Assembly (NCBI GenBank): GCA_963753545.1
Contig: CAVWCQ010000008.1
Span: 620,001-684,000 of the forward strand
DNA from: CAVWCQ01 sp963753545
Lineage (GTDB): Bacteria; Chloroflexota; Anaerolineae; Aggregatilineales; Aggregatilineaceae
Direction of reading: 5' to 3'
DNA length: 64,000 nucleotides
The notes under the pieces are model-generated. The model was not told the origin of the DNA, did no database searches, and saw only the letters and a program-made list of their open reading frames with translations. Each line of letters starts with the position of its first letter. Positions within the stretch are counted from its first letter, which is position 1. The translations under genes were made by a program, and so were the position numbers. Of this stretch, positions 60,184-64,000 are shown one piece after another.

Positions 60184-60324
60184 CCTCTGCCATTTACCCG
60201 TAAATACAGGCGATCCCATGTAGAATGAAAGTGGAGATTGCTCCCTCACAGCTGCCCCGCCCTCCCTGTGTGGCCTACATAGAATGGAGTTCTGCCATGG
60301 CGCGTATTATTATCGAGAAAGCGC

Positions 60325-61625
60325 CGTAAAACCTCCAGTTTTAGCGGTGAGGATAGAAGGCGTGCCTTTTGTAATTGGAAAGAAAGATGAGGTAGGATAG
60401 GAAGGGTCTGCTTGCGTCCAGCGCACCCTACCGCCTGGACGTACCTCAGCAAGACGCAAGTTTCGGTGGGGGGTGCTGTTGGGAGGGCTGATGCTTACCC
60501 GGACTTTCAAGTATCGACTGCTGCCCACGGCGGCCCAGCGGAGTGCGTTGCTGCGCGCGTTGGACGCCTGTCGCTGGGTGTACAACACGACCCTGGAGGT
60601 ACGCCGCGAGGCCTGGGAGATGAACCACGAAACCCTTAGCTGTTTTGATACCATCAACCTGATCCCGGGTTGGAAAACTGAACAACCCTTCCTCAACTAC
60701 GCCTTTTCGCAAAGTCTGCAAGACGCCTGCAAGCGCGTTGACCTCGCTTTTCAAGCTTTCTTCCGCCGCGTCAAAGCGGGGGAGACGCCGGGCTACCCCC
60801 GTTTTAAGGGACGCAACTGGTACGACAGCGTCACCTATCCCCAGTATGGGAACGGTGTTCGAGCTGGACGGCGAACGGCTCTTGCTGTCCAAAATCGGTC
60901 AGGTGCGGGTGAAAGTGCACCGTCCGGTTGAAGGAACCATTAAAACGGTCACCATCCGCCGCGATACGGTCGGCAACTGGTCTCCTCTTTCTGTGCCTCC
61001 CCCTCCCTGGCCGATCACGTGGTGGGCATTGACCTCGGATTGAAGACGTTCGCCACCCTGTCGGACGGGGAGATCAAGCGCCAGCGCTGGATGAAACAGG
61101 ACGCGGCGGACATCGCCCGCTTGCAGCGCCAAAAAGAACGGTATGCCACCAACAGCCCGGCGCGACGCAGCGTCCTGCGCGCGCTCCATCATGCCTACCG
61201 CCGTGCCGCGAACAGACGAACGAACTTTGCTCATCAGGCGTCGCGCCAGTTGGTGGACGCCTATCAAGTGCTGGTTTTCGAAGACCTGGACCTTGTGGCG
61301 ATGCAGTCTCAGGGCAAGCGGGTCCTCAACCGGAATATGGCGGATGTGGCCTGGGCTCAATTCGTGCAGTTCGTCACGTACAAGGCTGCGAGTGCCGGGC
61401 GTGCTGTGCTGCGCGTCAACCCTAGAGGCACGACCCAACTGTGCTCCGGCTGTGGCGCGACTGTTCCCAAAGACTTGAGTGTGCGCATCCACGACTGTCC
61501 GCACTGCGGCCTGCGCCTAGACCGCGATTTAAACGCTGCCTTAAATATTCTGGCTCGTGGACTAGCGAGCTTCCGGCTTGACCCGGTAGAAGCCCCCAGC
61601 TTTAGCTGTGGGGAGTCACAAGATT
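60325..61625 (+). mobile_element. TnpB-only IS605-type element
   Basis: Left border hairpin ACCTCCAGTTTTAGCGGTGA (60331-60350) and right border hairpin CCCC-AGC-TTTA-GCT-GT-GGGG (61594-61613) followed by AGTCAC, the kind of subterminal hairpin found at IS605 ends. Only the tnpB gene lies between; no tnpA. The exact ends and target site cannot be fixed by eye. The right-end hairpin and preceding 3' end of tnpB are where an omega-RNA would be. Confidence 0.65.
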
Positions 61626-61654
61626 GTGTGGGAATGCAAGCTGTTGTGGGTTGA
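60491..61654 (+). CDS. tnpB: TnpB RNA-guided nuclease, frameshifted
   Basis: IS605-family accessory protein, an RNA-guided DNA nuclease. 388 codons from ATG 60491 (GGGAGG upstream). N-terminus RTFKYRLLPTAAQRSALLRA and VYNTTLEVRREAW; a middle segment FELDGERLLLSKIGQVRVKV lies in another frame (about 60860-60985); the RuvC parts are GIDLGLKTFATLSDG (Asp), VLVFEDLDLVAMQS (Glu) and DRDLNAALNILARGL (Asp), with the zinc finger CSGCGATVPK and HDCPHCGLRLD. Two opposite shifts near 60860 and 60985 restore frame. Either errors or decay. Confidence 0.85.
61594..61620 (+). ncRNA. Candidate omega-RNA 3' end
   Basis: Hairpin at the right end of the element overlapping the last part of tnpB. In known TnpB elements the omega-RNA scaffold overlaps this region and the guide lies just outside the right end. 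Inference from the family. Confidence 0.35.
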
Positions 61655-61735
61655 GAAATCATCGATGGGGCCGAACATGGACGCGGTGTGGAATGGCGCG
61701 CCGCTGCCCAGTGGGGTCGTGCAGTAATCGAATGG

Positions 61736-61761
61736 GGTGGGGCGGGATATCTCGCCCCACC
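61736..61761. repeat. Palindromic hairpin
   Basis: GGTGGGGCG / CGCCCCACC, 9-bp perfect stem with an 8-base centre, 15 bases downstream of the YggT-like gene. No T run; may stop transcription weakly or belong to the REP group. Confidence 0.45.
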
Positions 61762-61775
61762 TTTCTGTATCACAG

Positions 61776-62222
61776 TCAGTCGACCTTTTCCTCGACGGTC
61801 TGGACGACACGGCGACCCGGTGTATAAAGCACCACCCACAGCAGCCGCGCGATCACAAAGGCCAGGAACGCATAGATAAACATCGCAATCAGGGAGTACC
61901 ATTCCAGTATCCCGTCCCCGACGACCGGGCTGGTGAGAAGCCCCGCGAACGGCTTCAAAAAGACCCCGGTCACATCGTAGACAAAGTTGGCAAACCCATT
62001 GTCGGGATTCGCGCCGATCAGCTTCAGGACGATGCGAAAGCCGATGAGCGCTTCTAAAATCCCGAACAAGAGCATGATGATATTGATAACTTTCATGGTA
62101 AAGAGGCGCTGTTCGGCCCCCGTATCGCGGATCACGCGCTGACGGCGGCGCAAGACAGGTACAGGCTCTTCCGTCACCACGACGGCTTCCCGGCGTTCGA
62201 CAGGTATACGATCTTCTTCCAT
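61776..62222 (-). CDS. YggT-like membrane protein
   Basis: 148 residues: a basic, acidic-patched N-terminal 40 residues (MEEDRIPVERREAVVVTEEP, RRRQRVIRD), then helices MKVINIIMLLFGILEALIGF and IAMFIYAFLAFVIARLLWVV flanking the YggT-type segment FVYDVTGVFLKPFAGLLTSP, and a charged end. YggT proteins are small envelope proteins linked to osmotic tolerance and FtsZ-region clusters; the specific role is unknown. No sep/yggT neighbours here. Confidence 0.75.
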   Translation of the reverse strand: MEEDRIPVERREAVVVTEEPVPVLRRRQRVIRDTGAEQRLFTMKVINIIMLLFGILEALIGFRIVLKLIGANPDNGFANFVYDVTGVFLKPFAGLLTSPVVGDGILEWYSLIAMFIYAFLAFVIARLLWVVLYTPGRRVVQTVEEKVD

Positions 62223-62412
62223 GATTCGTGTTCTCCACTTGTTTTTGTAGCTAGATTAACACTAGCGACAAATACGCCTGCAAACATCAGCCGGATGGTG
62301 GATTTTTGGCTAGGTGATCTGGTGGATTCCGGGCGAAGGTCGGGGCGGCTAATCCTACGCGATCATTTCACGATTTGCAGATGAAGCACTAATAACCTAT
62401 CCGTAGGTTGTC

Positions 62413-62460
62413 GGGCGCAGCGGCTTAGCGGCTTCGCCGCACGCAAAGCAGCGCCCCTAC
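62413..62460 (-). repeat. REP-like element (long type)
   Basis: GGGCGCAGCGGCTTAGCGGC and CAAAGCAGCGCCCCTAC borders; nearly the same as 27700-27756 with 9 bases missing in the centre. GTAG foot on the minus strand. Confidence 0.7.
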
Positions 62461-62518
62461 AGAAACGAATTTACGGATAGATATTAAGAACGATCTTTTT
62501 TATTCGGAAACAACTTCA

Positions 62519-62549
62519 TATAATGGGTCTGCACAAAGGACTGTGCAGA
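62519..62549 (+). promoter_or_regulatory. -10 box and hairpin upstream of rhamnulokinase
   Basis: TATAAT at 62519-62524 followed at 62528 by a perfect 8-bp inverted repeat TCTGCACA / TGTGCAGA with a 6-base loop. The start site would fall on the left arm, so this could be an operator or a 5' hairpin. The ATG lies 70 bases downstream. Apart from this and the REP element, 62223-62618 has nothing I can name. Confidence 0.5.
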
Positions 62550-62618
62550 GGGCGTATTGCCAACTTACAGTGAGGAATCCGGCAGATTCATGTTCACCCG
62601 TTATGGAGAAGAAACGCC

Positions 62619-64000
62619 ATGCCTGACTTTCTGGCATTCGACATTGGCACCTCGGAAGGGCGTGTCAGTATTGGCACATTGGCCGATGAGCGCCTTCAGC
62701 TCAAAACACTCCACCGCTTTCCCAATAAGTCCGTCCCGGTAAAAGACACCTTATACTGGGACATTTTGTATCTGTGGGACGGGATCCTGGCGGGATTACA
62801 CGGGGCTAACCCTGTGGAAAGCATAGGGCTGGATACCTGGGCGGTTGATTTCGCGCTGCTCGATGAACGGGGAAATCTGCTTGATAACCCGGTACATAAC
62901 CGGGATTCCCGCACCAACGGGGTAATGGAGCAGGTTTTTGAGATCGTATCGCGGCACGAACTGTACCAACGCACCGGGATCCAATTCATGCAGATCAACA
63001 CGCTCTACCAGTTGTATTCGCTGGTGCTGGCGGGAGCATCCAGTCTGCACCGTGCGTCAACGTTCCTGACAATAGCCGATCTGTTGAATTACTGGCTCAC
63101 CGGAAAAGCGGTGGTCGAATGGACCAGTGCCACCTGTACGCAGTGTTACGGGGCGCACGGCTGGGCGACGGATATCCTGGACAGGCTGCATATTCCAAGC
63201 CGGATATTCCCCCCAGTGGTGCCGCCGGGCACCGTGCTCGGACCGCTGCAACTCCCGACGACCCGCTTTTCCGAGATGCAGGGCACACCCGTGGTGGCGG
63301 TGGCCAGCCATGATACTGCTTCGGCAGTGGCGGCGGTTCCCGCGGAAGGAGAGCGCTTTGCCTATATCAGTTCTGGCACATGGTCTCTGATGGGCACAGA
63401 AGTGCGATCCCCGAATCTTTCCTCAGCGAGCCTCAAATACAATTTCACGAACGAGGGTGGGGCGGAAGGCACCTTCCGGCTACTCAAAAATATTCTGGGC
63501 ATGTGGCTGGTGCAGGCGTGCCAGGATGCCTGGGCGGTGGAGGGTGCCACATACACCCCGGCGCAACTGGTAGAGATGGCCGCGCAGGCTCCCGCCTTTG
63601 GACCGCTGATTGACCCGCATCCTAACAATGTCTATTTGCGCACGCCGGGAGATATGCCTGCCCGAATCCAGCAATTGTTACGCGACACGGGGCAATCTGT
63701 TCCAGGCGATAAGGGGGGCCTGTTACGCTGTATCTTTGAGAGCCTGGCTCTCAAGTATCGACAGACGCTGCAACAACTGGAAGAGGTTGTTGGATATTCG
63801 ATTGACATCATTCACATTGTTGGCGGCGGCGCTCGTAACGAACTGCTGTGCCAGATGACGGCGGATGCGACCAGCCGGACGGTTATTGCCGGGCCAAGCG
63901 AGGCCACCACGATGGGTAACATTATGGTGCAGGCCATCGCTACCCAACACCTGCCATCACTTGCTGCTGGGCGCGAGGTGGTCCGGCGATCATCCCAGTT
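62619..64000 (+). CDS. rhaB: Rhamnulokinase, cut by window edge
   Basis: FGGY-family sugar kinase that phosphorylates L-rhamnulose, second step of L-rhamnose use. The 460 residues visible nearly complete the protein (family about 480). FLAFDIGTSEGRVSIG is the phosphate-binding start, GLDTWAVDFALLDERGNLLD the substrate part, VHNRDSRTNG an early family marker, then the ATP-side segments VAVASHDTASAVAAVPA, YISSGTWSLMGTE and HIVGGGARNELLCQMTADAT. No other rhamnose gene is in the window; they may follow after the edge. ATG 62619 has TGGAGAAG 10 bases upstream. Confidence 0.93.
   Translation, partial: MPDFLAFDIGTSEGRVSIGTLADERLQLKTLHRFPNKSVPVKDTLYWDILYLWDGILAGLHGANPVESIGLDTWAVDFALLDERGNLLDNPVHNRDSRTNGVMEQVFEIVSRHELYQRTGIQFMQINTLYQLYSLVLAGASSLHRASTFLTIADLLNYWLTGKAVVEWTSATCTQCYGAHGWATDILDRLHIPSRIFPPVVPPGTVLGPLQLPTTRFSEMQGTPVVAVASHDTASAVAAVPAEGERFAYISSGTWSLMGTEVRSPNLSSASLKYNFTNEGGAEGTFRLLKNILGMWLVQACQDAWAVEGATYTPAQLVEMAAQAPAFGPLIDPHPNNVYLRTPGDMPARIQQLLRDTGQSVPGDKGGLLRCIFESLALKYRQTLQQLEEVVGYSIDIIHIVGGGARNELLCQMTADATSRTVIAGPSEATTMGNIMVQAIATQHLPSLAAGREVVRRSSQ

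Noticed and set aside
61357..62238. 293-residue minus-strand frame
   Set aside because: Covers the YggT-like gene and the end of tnpB in the wrong frame; no family features.
1..64000. tRNA genes and CRISPR arrays
   Set aside because: No T-loop GGTTCGA-type patterns with CCA ends, and no regular repeats with unique spacers were seen.
62619..64000. Full rhamnose operon
   Set aside because: Only the kinase is visible; no isomerase, aldolase or transporter in the window.

Overview
The window looks like a piece of a Chloroflexota chromosome, most likely class Anaerolineae. The reasons are a moderately high GC content, many large GT39-like membrane glycosyltransferases, secreted proteins joined to SH3b, PD40, FG-GAP or FN3 domains, a CHAD protein, a split acyl-CoA carboxylase and a two-part type of methylmalonyl-CoA mutase. 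The assignment is by gene content only; there is no rRNA in the window and I saw no tRNA gene or CRISPR array.

Layout. 1-6.8 kb: gyrA (-), a secreted P-domain-like protein, a STAS/SpoIIAA-like protein, a membrane-anchored protein and an FHA protein, with a 750-base gene-free stretch holding repeats and a possible untranslated RNA. 6.8-22.4 kb: polysaccharide deacetylase and two GT39-like proteins (+), then a membrane protein, a PLP decarboxylase, an SH3b-SGNH hydrolase, an HD phosphohydrolase (-), a CHAD protein (+), and an overlapping three-gene GT39-like operon (-). 22.5-32.5 kb: biotin carrier protein, cyclophilin, Ca2+/H+ antiporter, biotin carboxylase, DinB, then a tightly coupled operon (membrane protein, carboxyltransferase, DNA methyltransferase, small membrane protein, PHP phosphoesterase). 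33-38 kb: TIR-TPR protein, two tandem ABM-like proteins, small unknown genes, RraA, a REP-associated tyrosine transposase (RAYT) and a TPR protein. 38-48.4 kb: methylmalonyl-CoA mutase, FG-GAP/FN3 secreted protein, XRE regulator divergent from a flavin monooxygenase, methyltransferase, remnants of an ABC-2 permease and of a toxin, MazG-like and DUF3298 proteins. 48.4-64 kb: malQ, CYTH, methyltransferase, ester cyclase, secreted repeat protein, MFS exporter, two tandem PD40 proteins, PlsC, 3-hydroxyacyl-CoA dehydrogenase, a TnpB-only IS605-type element, YggT-like protein and a rhamnulokinase cut by the window edge.

How genes work together. Biotin carboxylase, biotin carrier, carboxyltransferase and methylmalonyl-CoA mutase, all on the minus strand over 17 kb, would take propionyl-CoA to succinyl-CoA; the 3-hydroxyacyl-CoA dehydrogenase fits acyl-CoA metabolism. 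The GT39-like proteins and deacetylase point to envelope glycan work.

Two features dominate the non-coding part. First, a family of REP-like hairpins with a GTAG foot is scattered through the window together with its likely RAYT enzyme, which carries two copies inside its own reading frame. Second, at least fifteen genes are interrupted by single-base frameshifts, including core metabolic enzymes; in one gene a 171-bp tandem repeat shows an extra base directly. I take most of these as sequence errors of an uncorrected assembly rather than real decay. I found no convincing new multi-gene system; the REP/RAYT family, the ~300-bp repeat and the possible RNA at 4.2-4.4 kb are the best leads.
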